A stretch of 64,000 nucleotides of DNA from Prauserella marina. GTDB taxonomy: Bacteria; Actinomycetota; Actinomycetes; Mycobacteriales; Pseudonocardiaceae. A program made the position numbers and the translations under genes. Of this stretch, positions 32,108 through 40,972 are shown in pieces; the first letter of the stretch is position 1, and every line of letters begins with the position of its first letter. The stretch lies in contig NZ_CP016353.1 of NCBI RefSeq assembly GCF_002240355.1, forward strand, positions 4,080,501 through 4,144,500, given 5' to 3'. A model generated the notes under the pieces. The model did no database searches. It was not told the origin of the DNA and saw nothing but the letters and a program-made list of their open reading frames with translations.

Positions 32108-33754
32108 ATGAGCACGCACACCGGGCAGGATCTCGCCGATGTCACCGCCGCGCTCACCGGACCCGGCGGGCCCTTCGAACTCACCGAGGAGCCCGTGCTC
32201 GGCGTACCGACACCGGTCTTCAGGAACAGGGCCCGCTCACTCGCCGACGTGCTGACCGCCTCCGGCACGGTGACCGGAGCCGACTACCTCGTCACGGACA
32301 CGCGCCGCATCGGATTCGCCGAGCACGCCGACGCGGTCGCCGCTCTCGCCACGGCCCTGCGCGAGGACTACGGCATCGGCAAGGGCGACAGGGTCGCCAT
32401 CTTCGCGAAGAACTGTCCGGAATGGATCATCGCCTTCTGGGCGACCGTCTCGATCGGCGCCGTCGCGGCGGGGTTCAACGCATGGTGGTCCCGGCGCGAG
32501 GTCGGGTTCGCGTTGCGGCACTGCGCGCCCTCGCTCGTCTTCGCCGACGCCGAGCGCGCCGCCGACCACCGCGGGCCAACGGCGGCCGAGACGATCCCGG
32601 TCCTCGGTATCGAAACGGATCTGCCCGCGCTCGTGGCCGCGCACGAGGGCGCGCCGCTGCCCTGCCGGGACATCGCGGAGGACGATCCGGCCACGATCCT
32701 TTACACGAGCGGAACCTCCGGCACGCCCAAGGGCGTCGTGCACTCGCACCGCAACCTGTGCGCGGTCATCGAGTACCACCGCTTCACCGACGCCGTAGCC
32801 GCCGCGCTCGGCGCGGCACCCGCCGCCCGCCGGTACCTGCTGACCTCGCCGCTGTTCCACATCGCGAGCCTGCACAACCTCGCCGTTCCCCGGCTGGCGA
32901 CGGGAAGCACGGTCGTACTGCACCGTGGCACCTTCGACGCCGAGCGCGTGCTGCGGTTGATCGAGCGGGAGCGGGTCACCAACTGGGGCGCGGTTCCGAC
33001 GATGGCGGCGCGCCTGCTCGAACACGGGAACCTCGACGGCTACGACCTTTCCTCACTGACGTCGTTCGCGCTCGCCTCGGCCCCCTCGTCGGCGCGGTTC
33101 AAGGACCGGCTCCGCGCCGCGCTGCCCTCGGTCGCCGCGACGCTGGTCGACAGCTACGGGCTGACCGAATCGAGCACAGGTGTCACGGTCGCCTCACCCC
33201 GTGATCTCGCCGAATCCCCTGGCACGCTCGGCCGTCCGGTCATCGGGATGGAGCTGGAGATCAGGGACGAGCGGGACAGGCGGCTTCCCGAGGACACCGA
33301 AGGCGAGATCTGCGTGCGCGGCCAGTACGTGATGGTCGGCTACTGGAACGACACGGCCGCCACCTCGGCCGCGCTCGACGCGGAAAGGTGGTTGCGCACC
33401 GGCGACATCGGCGTCGTGTCCGGGGGCAGGCTGCGCCTGACGGCCCGGCGCTCGGATCTCATCATCAGGGGTGGCGAGAACGTCTACCCCGCTGAGGTCG
33501 AGGCCGTCATCGCCGAACATCCCGCGGTGCGGGAGTGCGTCGTACTCGGCGCCGACGACCCCGAGTACGGTCAGCGAGTCGTCGCCGTCGTCGTGACGCG
33601 CGAGGAAACCGGCCAGGTGAACCAGCGGCAACTCCACGACTTCACCTCGGCGAACCTCGCCTACTACAAGGTTCCCTCCGTCTGGCGGTTCACGAAGAAA
33701 CCGTTGCCCCGCAACGCGACCGGCAAGGTCATCCGTGCCGCCGTACCCCACTGA
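32108..33754 (+). CDS. Acyl-CoA synthetase / AMP-dependent ligase
   Basis: 548 residues of the ANL superfamily. The P-loop ILYTSGTSGTPKGVVHSHRN, the adenine block SYGLTESSTGVT, the WLRTGDIGVVSGGRLRLTAR hinge region with the conserved Asp, and IRGGENVYPAEVEAVIAEHP are present, and the C-terminal lysine lies in LPRNATGKVIRAAV. It would activate a carboxylic acid with ATP and CoA. The N-terminal 50 residues before the DYLVTD block are longer than in many family members. ATG 32108 follows GGGAGGAATCCTC; a longer frame upstream overlaps the divergent reductase gene. A TetR gene converges on it 5 bp away. Confidence 0.92.
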   Translation: MSTHTGQDLADVTAALTGPGGPFELTEEPVLGVPTPVFRNRARSLADVLTASGTVTGADYLVTDTRRIGFAEHADAVAALATALREDYGIGKGDRVAIFAKNCPEWIIAFWATVSIGAVAAGFNAWWSRREVGFALRHCAPSLVFADAERAADHRGPTAAETIPVLGIETDLPALVAAHEGAPLPCRDIAEDDPATILYTSGTSGTPKGVVHSHRNLCAVIEYHRFTDAVAAALGAAPAARRYLLTSPLFHIASLHNLAVPRLATGSTVVLHRGTFDAERVLRLIERERVTNWGAVPTMAARLLEHGNLDGYDLSSLTSFALASAPSSARFKDRLRAALPSVAATLVDSYGLTESSTGVTVASPRDLAESPGTLGRPVIGMELEIRDERDRRLPEDTEGEICVRGQYVMVGYWNDTAATSAALDAERWLRTGDIGVVSGGRLRLTARRSDLIIRGGENVYPAEVEAVIAEHPAVRECVVLGADDPEYGQRVVAVVVTREETGQVNQRQLHDFTSANLAYYKVPSVWRFTKKPLPRNATGKVIRAAVPH

Positions 33755-33759
33755 CCTCG

Positions 33760-34413
33760 CTAACGGAAAGGCTCGCGCTCACGCAACAACATGCGGCAGG
33801 CCACGCGCACGTCGGCTGCCATCTCGGCCGGTTCCATCCTCCCGTTGAGACACCGCATCAGAGAGCCGTGCCAGCAATGCACGAGCAGCCGCGCGATCCG
33901 CACGTCCTCACCGACCGGGTCACCGATACCCAGTGCCAGCAACACGATCCGCCCGAGTTTGTCGTCGTTGCGATCGGCTTCGGCGCTCGTTCCCGCGTGT
34001 GCCGCGTTGTTCGACTGGATCATCGCTCTGGCCAGCAGTGGTCTCGCCAGCAGCCGCCTTCCCGCCTCGACGAGCAGGGCCGCGACGGCTTCCCGCGATC
34101 CCCTTACGCCTGAACAATCCACTGTGGACACCCCAGATACCTTGGAATGCGCGAATGAGCCCAGGGTGTCCTCTGCGAGCCGGTCGAGCTGGTCCCCCAT
34201 GACGGCGGTGAACAACTCCGTCTTGGACGGAAAGTAGCGGTACAACGTCGCGATCGCGACGCTGGCCTGCTTCGCGACCTCCTGCATTTGCACGTGATCC
34301 AGCTCGTACTCGCCGCCGAGCCTGGCCGCCGCACGCAGTATCCGCCGGACCCGAGCCTGCTGTGTCGGCGAATGCGGCTCCGCGGGCGCTCGTACCTCGC
34401 CGATTCGCGGCAT
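33760..34413 (-). CDS. TetR family regulator (KstR-like)
   Basis: 217 residues. DNA-binding part: QQARVRRILRAAARLGGEYE, LDHVQMQEVAKQASVAIATL, YRYFPSKTELFTAVM. The VAIATLYRYFPSKTEL recognition segment is like that of KstR-type regulators of steroid catabolism and other acyl-CoA-responsive TetR proteins. The rest is the helical effector domain with ESREAVAALLVEAGRRLLAR-like sequence (GSREAVAALLVEAGRRLLAR) and LVHCWHGSLMRCLNGRM. ATG 34413 is chosen because the longer frame upstream is a shadow of the FAD gene fragment. Next to an acyl-CoA ligase and a broken steroid-dehydrogenase-like gene, it probably responded to an acyl-CoA. Confidence 0.88.
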   Translation of the reverse strand: MPRIGEVRAPAEPHSPTQQARVRRILRAAARLGGEYELDHVQMQEVAKQASVAIATLYRYFPSKTELFTAVMGDQLDRLAEDTLGSFAHSKVSGVSTVDCSGVRGSREAVAALLVEAGRRLLARPLLARAMIQSNNAAHAGTSAEADRNDDKLGRIVLLALGIGDPVGEDVRIARLLVHCWHGSLMRCLNGRMEPAEMAADVRVACRMLLREREPFR

Positions 34414-34453
34414 CGGGCCCCCACGCGGTCGATCGTCCAAGTACCGGCAAACC

Positions 34454-34849
34454 CTACCGGCGGCGGTGGCTGGGCGAGTGTGCTGACCGCTGAGCGAGAC
34501 ACTGCGAAGCCAGCGCGTCGTCGGCTTCGAGGTGATCGACAAGCGCCGCGCCGTTGCCGACGAACGCGTCCTGGAGGCTCCTCGGCGTGCGGTCACCGAC
34601 GACGGCCCGGTAATACGTCCTCGCGGCCTCGATGGTGTCGGTGGTGTCAATGTTGTCAGCGCGGCGCAGCACGGCGTTGCACGGCAACCACATGCCGCCA
34701 CCTGAATAGGCCGTCGTGCCACCGACGAAGCCGGTGGCCTCGGCGACGACGACGGACAGTCCCGCTTTCGCCGCCGTGTACGCGCCGGTGAGGGCACCTC
34801 CGCCCGACCCGATCACCAGAACGTCGCAGTCGTGGGTCCATTGCCGCAT
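34454..34849 (-). pseudogene. Truncated FAD-dependent (3-ketosteroid dehydrogenase-like) oxidoreductase
   Basis: 131 codons remain of a flavoprotein usually 480-570 long. The N-terminus CDVLVIGSGGGALTGAYTAA and GLSVVVAEATGFVGGTTAYS, GGGMWLPCN is typical of FAD_binding_2 dehydrogenases of the KstD group. The match continues to ALVDHLEADDAL, then the reading changes to unrelated ASQCLAQRSAHSPSHRRR and stops. No C-terminal catalytic part is found between there and the TetR gene 40 bp on, so a deletion with a junction near 34500 is the simplest explanation. It starts 12 bp after the IclR stop, as if it had been the regulated operon partner. Confidence 0.8.
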
Positions 34850-34861
34850 GCGCGTGCCTCC

Positions 34862-35683
34862 TCACCCGATCGCCCGCCGGACGCCAGAGTTCTCGGGCGC
34901 GAAAGGAACCGGTTCGGGCAGCAGCGCGCCGGACACCCTGCGAGCCGCGTCGATCGCGAGCGGGGCGACCCGCTCCAGCGGCGTGGTGTCGGTGCCGACC
35001 AGCGAGATACTCGCCACCGGACCGTCCGGACCGCGAACCGCCGTCGCGACACACGCGATGTGAGGGAAGCACTCGCCACGCTCGAACGCGAGACCACCGC
35101 GCCTGCGAACCCGGTCGAGCTCCCTGTGGAAAAGGCCGAGGCTGCCGATGGTGCGCTCAGTCCGCCTTCCCAGCGTTCGCGGGTAAAGGCCGTCGACAGC
35201 CTCGGGCTCCAGCCAGGCCAGCATGGCCTTGCCCAGCGCCGTGCAGTGCCCTGGCGCCGACGCGCCGACCCGCGAAGGCACGGCCGAGGCGAACCGGCCA
35301 CCTACCTTGTCGAGGTAGACGACCTCCGCGCCACTGCGTACCGCCAGGTGCACGACCATGCCCGTGCGCAGGGCCAGTTCGTGCAGCAACGGCGCGGCGG
35401 CGTGCCGGATCGCCGCGTGCGCCTGGTCGCCACCGCCGAGCCCGATGGCCCTGCTGCCGAGCCCGTAGCCGGTGGCGCCGTGTTCGAGCCATCGCAGCCG
35501 GACGAGCTGGTCGAGAATGCGGTGCGCGCTCGACCGGGGCAGCCCGGTGAGCCTGGTGATGTCCTCCAGCGTGAGCCTGGTGATCCTGGAGGGAAACGCG
35601 TCGAGGATCAGCGTGATGCGCTCGACCATGGACGGCGGTACTCCGCGCGGCAGTTCGTCGGCGGCGGTAGCGGTAGCGGTCAT
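34862..35683 (-). CDS. IclR family transcriptional regulator
   Basis: 273 residues. Winged helix: SMVERITLILDAFPSRITRL, TLEDITRLTGLPRSSAHRIL and DQLVRLRWLEHGATGYGLGS (residues 20-85). Effector domain: GMVVHLAVRSGAEVVYLDKV, SRVGASAPGHCTALGKAMLA, then FERGECFPHIACVATAVRGP and GPVASISLVGT, all typical IclR landmarks. ATG 35683 has GGGAAGGTGTC upstream; the open frame extends further without good starts. It is followed 12 bp later by the truncated FAD dehydrogenase gene, which was probably its target. It may now be an orphan regulator or act on the nearby ligase/reductase genes. Confidence 0.9.
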   Translation of the reverse strand: MTATATAADELPRGVPPSMVERITLILDAFPSRITRLTLEDITRLTGLPRSSAHRILDQLVRLRWLEHGATGYGLGSRAIGLGGGDQAHAAIRHAAAPLLHELALRTGMVVHLAVRSGAEVVYLDKVGGRFASAVPSRVGASAPGHCTALGKAMLAWLEPEAVDGLYPRTLGRRTERTIGSLGLFHRELDRVRRRGGLAFERGECFPHIACVATAVRGPDGPVASISLVGTDTTPLERVAPLAIDAARRVSGALLPEPVPFAPENSGVRRAIG

Positions 35684-35775
35684 GGACACCTTCCCGCACG
35701 AAACTGAAACGAATTCTCGTCCCGACGTTAACAGTGCAGCTCCACGCAGGGAAGGTACAGAGGAACCTGTATCAG

Positions 35776-36192
35776 TTAGGTGCGCGACACCCTGGCCCGC
35801 ACCGCGGAGACGACGCTGACGAACCAGGCGATCAGTACGACAGCGGCGCCTCCCCCGAGGAGCGTGATCCACACCCAGTCGACGGAGCCGTTCGCCGGGT
35901 ACACGCCACGCGGATTGCCAGTGTCCAGCGCGTCGATGGTCTCGCCGACCGCGGAGACCCCGCCGCCTGGCACGAGTGCGATGTCGCGGCGCTCCGGCGA
36001 GCCGTCCGACGGCACGAAGTCGCCGTAGTACATGGCCGAGCCCCGCGCCGCGCTCACGACCCTTGTCGCCGTGAACTCACCACTGACGCCGGAACCGAAG
36101 CTCGCCGCGAACGCCGAGGGCGCCTCCCGCACGGCGAGCACGATGATCAAGACCGAGATCAGCGGTGCCAGCAGCCGCCATGTCCAGATCAC
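35776..36192 (-). CDS. Hypothetical membrane protein with two TM segments
   Basis: 138 residues. A first hydrophobic segment near the N-terminus (WRLLAPLISVLIIVLAV) and a second near the C-terminus (VWITLLGGGAAVVLIAWFVS) flank about 85 residues that would lie outside the cell, containing FTATRVVSAARGSAMYYGDF and SPERRDIALVPGGGVSAV. The positive tail (SAVRARVSRT) supports a cytoplasmic C-terminus. No known domain. It starts at GTG 36192 and reads in the same direction as the lipoprotein-like gene 85 bp upstream. Function unknown. Confidence 0.7.
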   Translation of the reverse strand: MIWTWRLLAPLISVLIIVLAVREAPSAFAASFGSGVSGEFTATRVVSAARGSAMYYGDFVPSDGSPERRDIALVPGGGVSAVGETIDALDTGNPRGVYPANGSVDWVWITLLGGGAAVVLIAWFVSVVSAVRARVSRT

Positions 36193-36277
36193 TCAGCCCC
36201 CAGCCCGCAGCCTCGGTGGTGGTTCGACCACCGCCGATGAGCCTAGCGGGCCGGGGGTGCCGTACCCACCGGACGGT

Positions 36278-37480
36278 TCACAGGGCGCCGAGCGCCGACA
36301 ACGCGGTCTCGGCGAGCACGACTCTGCCCGCGAGGCAGGTCGCCGGACCGGCTTCGCCTGCGGTCGAGCCGAGGTCGAGCGAGAGCACCTGGCCGTTGCC
36401 GAACTCCGCGGACACCACACACCGATCGGGCGTCTGCTCCGTGCGCAGGGGCAGCGGACCGAGGGATGTCTCGGTCACCGTCGCCCCCTCGGTCGCGGGC
36501 AGCCCGGCGAGCCCGGTGGATTCGGCGGTGACGAGCGCGTCGAGGCTCAGGTCGCCTTCCTCGAAGCGGCACAGGTCGCCTCGTTCGTCACTCTCCTGCC
36601 GCCCTCCCTCCGAGGAAATGCCGAAATAGACGACGGAGGTGCCGACGACATCGCAGGCCGTACCTCCGGCGAGCGCGTCATCGGGAGGCCCTTGTGGAGC
36701 GTCCGGATGCGGCGTGCCACCGGCGAGCGGCACATACCTGGCCGCGAGTGCTTCGGCAGCGGAGAGCGCCATGTCGCAGTGCGCGTCGCGGTCACCGCCG
36801 TCGTCCCTGGCGTAGCCGTCGACGGCGAGCGAACCCAGCGACCGCACATCCAGTTCGACGCTGCAATGGGTGCTGTCCTCCGAGTAGCCGAAGTCGTACT
36901 TGCGCCCGGTCAGCCCCGCCACCTCGACCGGCTCCATCAGTTGCGAGTCCTGCGTGACCTCGTTGTACGGCTGGTACGTGCGGACTTGCACGACGGTGTT
37001 CTCGTCCTGCTTGATGAACTGGCAGCCCGTTCCGGAGACCCCCGCGCGGGCGAAGCCCAGCCGCTCCATGTCCGGCATCGCGTCGTCGGTCCACGCGCAC
37101 TCGGTGTCGACGGGCAGCGGCAGCGGCTGATCCCATTCGGCCGTACTGTGCGCCTCGGCGGTGTTCTCCGGTTCGTAGGCGGGAATACCCGCCTCGCCCG
37201 GTGGCTGCCCGTTCCCGCGCGCCGCGTCCCCGCCGGATTCGTCCCCGCCGAGCAGGACGACCGCGGTCACGGTAACGGCCGCGACGACGGCGACCGCGAT
37301 CGCGGAGAGGGCAATCACCTTGCCCCGCTTCGGTTGCCGGGGCCCGCCCGGTCCTGACGCGTAAGCCTGTGGCGGCCCCTGCGCGGGAAAGCCCTGCCAT
37401 GACTGGGCCGGTGGCACGTGCCGACCCCCATGCGGCACGTGCCACTGTGGACCCCCCTGGGCCCCGTTCCGATGTGTCAT
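36278..37480 (-). CDS. Membrane-anchored hypothetical protein, DUF3558-like
   Basis: 400 residues. The first 50 are a Pro/Gln/Gly-rich cytoplasmic segment; KVIALSAIAVAVVAAVTVTA is a single TM helix; the rest is extracellular. Within it are two similar halves with paired cysteines: CAWTDDAMPDMERLGFA and GTGCQFIKQD, then HCSVELDV and later CDVVGTSVVYFGI, LCRFEEGDLSLDALVTAE and RCVVSAEFGNGQ. This C...GC/C pattern resembles DUF3558 cell-surface proteins of actinobacteria; I am not certain. ATG 37480 has GAGGAA before it. It may be an adhesin-like or stress-related surface protein. Confidence 0.7.
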   Translation of the reverse strand: MTHRNGAQGGPQWHVPHGGRHVPPAQSWQGFPAQGPPQAYASGPGGPRQPKRGKVIALSAIAVAVVAAVTVTAVVLLGGDESGGDAARGNGQPPGEAGIPAYEPENTAEAHSTAEWDQPLPLPVDTECAWTDDAMPDMERLGFARAGVSGTGCQFIKQDENTVVQVRTYQPYNEVTQDSQLMEPVEVAGLTGRKYDFGYSEDSTHCSVELDVRSLGSLAVDGYARDDGGDRDAHCDMALSAAEALAARYVPLAGGTPHPDAPQGPPDDALAGGTACDVVGTSVVYFGISSEGGRQESDERGDLCRFEEGDLSLDALVTAESTGLAGLPATEGATVTETSLGPLPLRTEQTPDRCVVSAEFGNGQVLSLDLGSTAGEAGPATCLAGRVVLAETALSALGAL

Positions 37481-37804
37481 CCGTTCCTCAGCTCACTCAC
37501 CCGGCCGCGCGAGTACCGGCAACCGATTGCCGGGATTCCCGACGGTCGTCGGCCACACCAGCGCGGGCGCGATCATGCCGCCCGCGAGTGGCACTCGGGT
37601 GGTACTCCGGTGACAACGGCCCCGGTATCGCGTGATCACCACTCCTCCGAATGCCGTATTGACTTGGCGACACGGCGAAGTAGCGTGGTATACGCCATCA
37701 AGAAAGCGCTTTCACGCGACGATCGAGCAGCCTGAGGGGCGGGCACGAATCCGGCGACGTTGCCCGCTGCCGCTCGCAGCACTCTCACCGTGGAGAGGAG
37801 TCCC
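37481..37804. other. Divergent intergenic region before the ThuA/sugar dehydrogenase gene
   Basis: 324 bp separate the divergent genes. The left 170 bp show nothing I can assign. The right part carries the promoter and LacI-type operator annotated at 37659-37713 and a leader of about 110 nt ending in the GGAGAGGAG ribosome site. Confidence 0.5.
37659..37713 (+). promoter_or_regulatory. Promoter with LacI-type operator
   Basis: TTGACT (37659-37664), 16 nt, TAGCGT (37681-37686) fit a promoter with a start near 37693. Just downstream, GAAAGCGCTTTC (37702-37713) is a perfect 12-bp palindrome of the kind bound by LacI/CcpA-type sugar regulators. Binding there would block elongation from this promoter. 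No LacI gene is in the window. Confidence 0.65.
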
Positions 37805-40800
37805 GTGTCCTTCTCGCGAAAAATGGCCGCCACACTGGTGGCCGTGTTGATCGCCGGACTGGCGGCCGCGTTGCCGGCCTCGGCGGCGAAACCCGCGTTC
37901 AACCTCCTGGTCTTTTCCAAGGTCACCAACTTCGAGCACGACTCGATCAAGGCCGGCGTCAAGGCCATTCGCGACCTCGGCGCCAAGAACGGGTTCACCG
38001 TCACGGCCACCGATGACGCGAAATCCTTCACCGACCGCAATCTGGCGCGATTCGACGCCATCGTCTTCAACAACACCAATTCCACTCCGGAATCGGGCGA
38101 CCTGCTCGACGAGAATCAGCGGGCCGCGTTCCAGCGGTTCGTAGAGGCAGGCGGCGGTTTCATCGGCATCCACGCCGCGTCGGCGAGCGAGCGCGACTGG
38201 CCGTGGTACGAGGGACTTGTCGGCGCGATCTTCGACAATCACCCGGAGCCGCAGGTCGGCAGGGTCAAGGTACTCGACAGAGTCCATCCGTCCACAAAGG
38301 ATCTCCCAGAGCTGTGGGAGAAGAGCGAGGAATGGTACAACTGGCGGGTCAACCCGACGGGCAAGGTGCACACGCTGGCACAGATCAAGGTCGGGGACGG
38401 CGTCACCGGACTCGATCAGGGCGTCGACCATCCGTGGTCGTGGTGCCAGAACTACGAGGGCGGCAGGTCGTGGTTCACGGCGGGAGGGCACGACAAGGAG
38501 ACCTTCGCCGACCCGCTCTTCAGGACACATCTGCTCGGCGGGATCAACTGGGCGGCAGGCGCCGTTCCCGGTGACTGCTCGGCGACGCAGACCGGAAACT
38601 TCCAGAGCATCCCGCTCGTCACCGAAGGTCTGGCCGACCCGTTCGAACTGGCGGTCGCCGAGGATCGCAGGGTCTTCTACATCCAGCGCACGGGCGCGCT
38701 GAAAGTCGTCGACCAGGAAACCCTTGAGACGACGACCGCGCTGGACTTCGCCTACTCGTCCGACATGACGAGCCAGTCCGACGGGCTGCTCGGGCTCACC
38801 CTCGATCCCCGCTTCGCCGACAATCAGTGGCTGTACCTGATGTACTCGGACAAGGAGAAGGCGCAGCTCAACGTATCCAGGTTCACGGTGTCCGAGGACA
38901 ACACCGTCGACGAGGCGAGCGAGCGGCGGCTGCTGGAGATCCCCACCTTCCGGGGAGAGGGAAGAGCGAACTCGCACATGGCCGGTTCGCTCGCGATCGA
39001 CGACGGTGGCGATCTGTACATCGCCACCGGTGACAACACCGATCCCTTCGCCTCCGACGGGTTCAGCCCGATCGACGAACGCGAGGGCAGGCGGGCCTGG
39101 GACGCCCAAGGCACGAGCGCGAACACCAACGACCTTCGCGGCAAGGTCTTGCGGATCACGCCACAACCGGACGGCGGCTACACCATCCCCGAAGGCAACC
39201 TCTTCGCCGAAGGCACGGAGGGAGCCCTGCCGGAGATCTACGTCATGGGGTTGCGCAATCCGTTCCGGATCACCGTCGACTCGCCTACGGGGGCGCTGTA
39301 CGTCGGCGACTACGGGCCGGACGCGCGGCAGGCGGATCCGCAACGAGGTCCGGAAGGGACGGTCGAGTTCCTTCGCGTGACGGAAGCCGGAAACCATGGC
39401 TGGCCGTACTGCGTCGGCGACAACATCCCGTTCAGGGACTACGATTTCGCCACCGGTGAATCCGGTCCCGAATTCGACTGCGCCGCACCGGTGAACGACT
39501 CGCCCAACAACACGGGGCTTCGCGAGCTTCCCGCCGCTCAGCCCGCGTGGGTCCCCTACGCCTACTCCGCTTCGGCCGAATTCCCCGAACTCGGCACCGG
39601 TGGCGGCGGCCCGATGGCCGGTCCCGTCTACCGCTACGACCACGACAACCCGCTCGTCACGAAGTTCCCCGAGTACTTCGACGGCAAGTGGTTCGCCTTC
39701 GAGCTGACGAGGCAGTGGTTCAAGACGATGTCGGTCCAGCAAGAGGACCAGAGCTTCACCGATCCGCGATTCGATCCCGCGCATTCCGGTGACCTGCTCT
39801 CGATCAACGGCATATTCGACGACATGTCATGGACTCAGCCGTTCGAAGCGGAGTTCGGACCGGACGGTTCCCTGTACGTCATCGACTTCGGTGAGGGAAG
39901 CGGCACCGGGCGCGGCGGCAGCAACGAGGGCGCCGGTATCCACCGCATCGACTACGTCGCCGAAGGCAGGGTTCCCAGCGCGGCGATCGGCGTCTCGGCC
40001 GATTCCGGTCCCGCGCCGCTGACGGTGGAGTTCTCCAGCGAGGGATCGGGCGGGGGCGACGGCGAGCCCGTCAGCCACGCGTGGGACTTCGACGGTGACG
40101 GCACCGTCGACTCCACGGAGGCCAACCCCGTCCACACGTTCACCGAACCAGGCCAGTACCGGACCAGGCTGACCGTGACCAGCACGACCAGCGAACTCAC
40201 CGCCGTCGCGGCCTCGGTCATCACGGCGGGCAACACCCGGCCCGAGGTCACGATCGAACTGCCACCGCACGGCGGCATGTTCGACTGGGGCGCCTCGATC
40301 CCGTTCGCCGTCCACGTCGAGGATCCAGAGGACGGCGAGATCGACTGCTCCCAGGTCGTCGTCCAGTCCCAGCTCGGGCACGACGATCACCTGCACCCGA
40401 TGGACAACGTCACCGGATGCACCGGCGAGATCAAGACCGACACCGGTGACAGCCACGGGCCGGGGCAGAACCTCTACGCGGCACTGAGCGCGCAGTACAC
40501 CGACGGTGGCGCGCCGGGTGTTCCCGGTCTCACCGGCTCGGCACACCTCACGCTGGAACCGAAGCACAAGGAGGCCGAGCACTTCGAACAGAGCGAAGGC
40601 GTCGAGGTACTCGACCGGCCCGGCGCCTCGGCAGGCAAGCGGCTCGGCGAGATCGAGCACGGCGACTGGGTCGCCTACGATCCGCTCAACCTCACCGGCA
40701 TCGACTCCGTGACGGTCACGGCGAGTTCGGGTGGCCTCGGCGGGGTCATCGAGTTCAGGGCCGACGGCCCCGACGGCGAACTGCTCGGCTCCACGGACGT

Positions 40801-40972
40801 AGGCAACACCGGCGGCTGGGACGACCTGGTGGATTCCACGGTCGCTCTGACCGACCCGGGACGGAGCTTCACGCTCTACGCGGTGTTCGTGAATCCGGAA
40901 TGGACACCGGAGAAGGACGACCTGCTTTCGATGGATGTGCTGCAATTCAACGGAAAGGGTGTGCAGCAATGA
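37805..40972 (+). CDS. Secreted ThuA / glucose-sorbosone dehydrogenase / PKD / CBM6-like multidomain protein
   Basis: 1055 residues. A signal peptide (KMAATLVAVLIAGLAAALPA, then SAA) leads to a ThuA-like domain (about 30-240; FNLLVFSKVTNFEHDSIKAG, FVEAGGGFIGIHAASASERD). A six-bladed PQQ-type GSDH propeller follows (about 262-725; DGLLGLTLDPRFADNQWLYL, NSHMAGSLAIDDGGDLYIAT, AGNHGWPYCVGDN). Then come a PKD domain (about 727-810; SHAWDFDGDGTVDSTEANPV), a linker domain with an internal disulfide candidate, and a C-terminal CBM6-like beta-sandwich (about 920-1053; AEHFEQSEGVEVLDRPGASA, EIEHGDWVAYDPLNL). It would oxidise or bind extracellular sugars or glycans. GTG 37805 has GGAGAGGAG. Its stop overlaps the next start (ATGA). 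Confidence 0.92.
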   Translation: MSFSRKMAATLVAVLIAGLAAALPASAAKPAFNLLVFSKVTNFEHDSIKAGVKAIRDLGAKNGFTVTATDDAKSFTDRNLARFDAIVFNNTNSTPESGDLLDENQRAAFQRFVEAGGGFIGIHAASASERDWPWYEGLVGAIFDNHPEPQVGRVKVLDRVHPSTKDLPELWEKSEEWYNWRVNPTGKVHTLAQIKVGDGVTGLDQGVDHPWSWCQNYEGGRSWFTAGGHDKETFADPLFRTHLLGGINWAAGAVPGDCSATQTGNFQSIPLVTEGLADPFELAVAEDRRVFYIQRTGALKVVDQETLETTTALDFAYSSDMTSQSDGLLGLTLDPRFADNQWLYLMYSDKEKAQLNVSRFTVSEDNTVDEASERRLLEIPTFRGEGRANSHMAGSLAIDDGGDLYIATGDNTDPFASDGFSPIDEREGRRAWDAQGTSANTNDLRGKVLRITPQPDGGYTIPEGNLFAEGTEGALPEIYVMGLRNPFRITVDSPTGALYVGDYGPDARQADPQRGPEGTVEFLRVTEAGNHGWPYCVGDNIPFRDYDFATGESGPEFDCAAPVNDSPNNTGLRELPAAQPAWVPYAYSASAEFPELGTGGGGPMAGPVYRYDHDNPLVTKFPEYFDGKWFAFELTRQWFKTMSVQQEDQSFTDPRFDPAHSGDLLSINGIFDDMSWTQPFEAEFGPDGSLYVIDFGEGSGTGRGGSNEGAGIHRIDYVAEGRVPSAAIGVSADSGPAPLTVEFSSEGSGGGDGEPVSHAWDFDGDGTVDSTEANPVHTFTEPGQYRTRLTVTSTTSELTAVAASVITAGNTRPEVTIELPPHGGMFDWGASIPFAVHVEDPEDGEIDCSQVVVQSQLGHDDHLHPMDNVTGCTGEIKTDTGDSHGPGQNLYAALSAQYTDGGAPGVPGLTGSAHLTLEPKHKEAEHFEQSEGVEVLDRPGASAGKRLGEIEHGDWVAYDPLNLTGIDSVTVTASSGGLGGVIEFRADGPDGELLGSTDVGNTGGWDDLVDSTVALTDPGRSFTLYAVFVNPEWTPEKDDLLSMDVLQFNGKGVQQ

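Noticed and set aside
37712-39784. 690-residue minus-strand frame opposite the ThuA/GSDH gene
   Set aside because: Antisense shadow; the plus strand has signal peptide, domain motifs and ribosome site.
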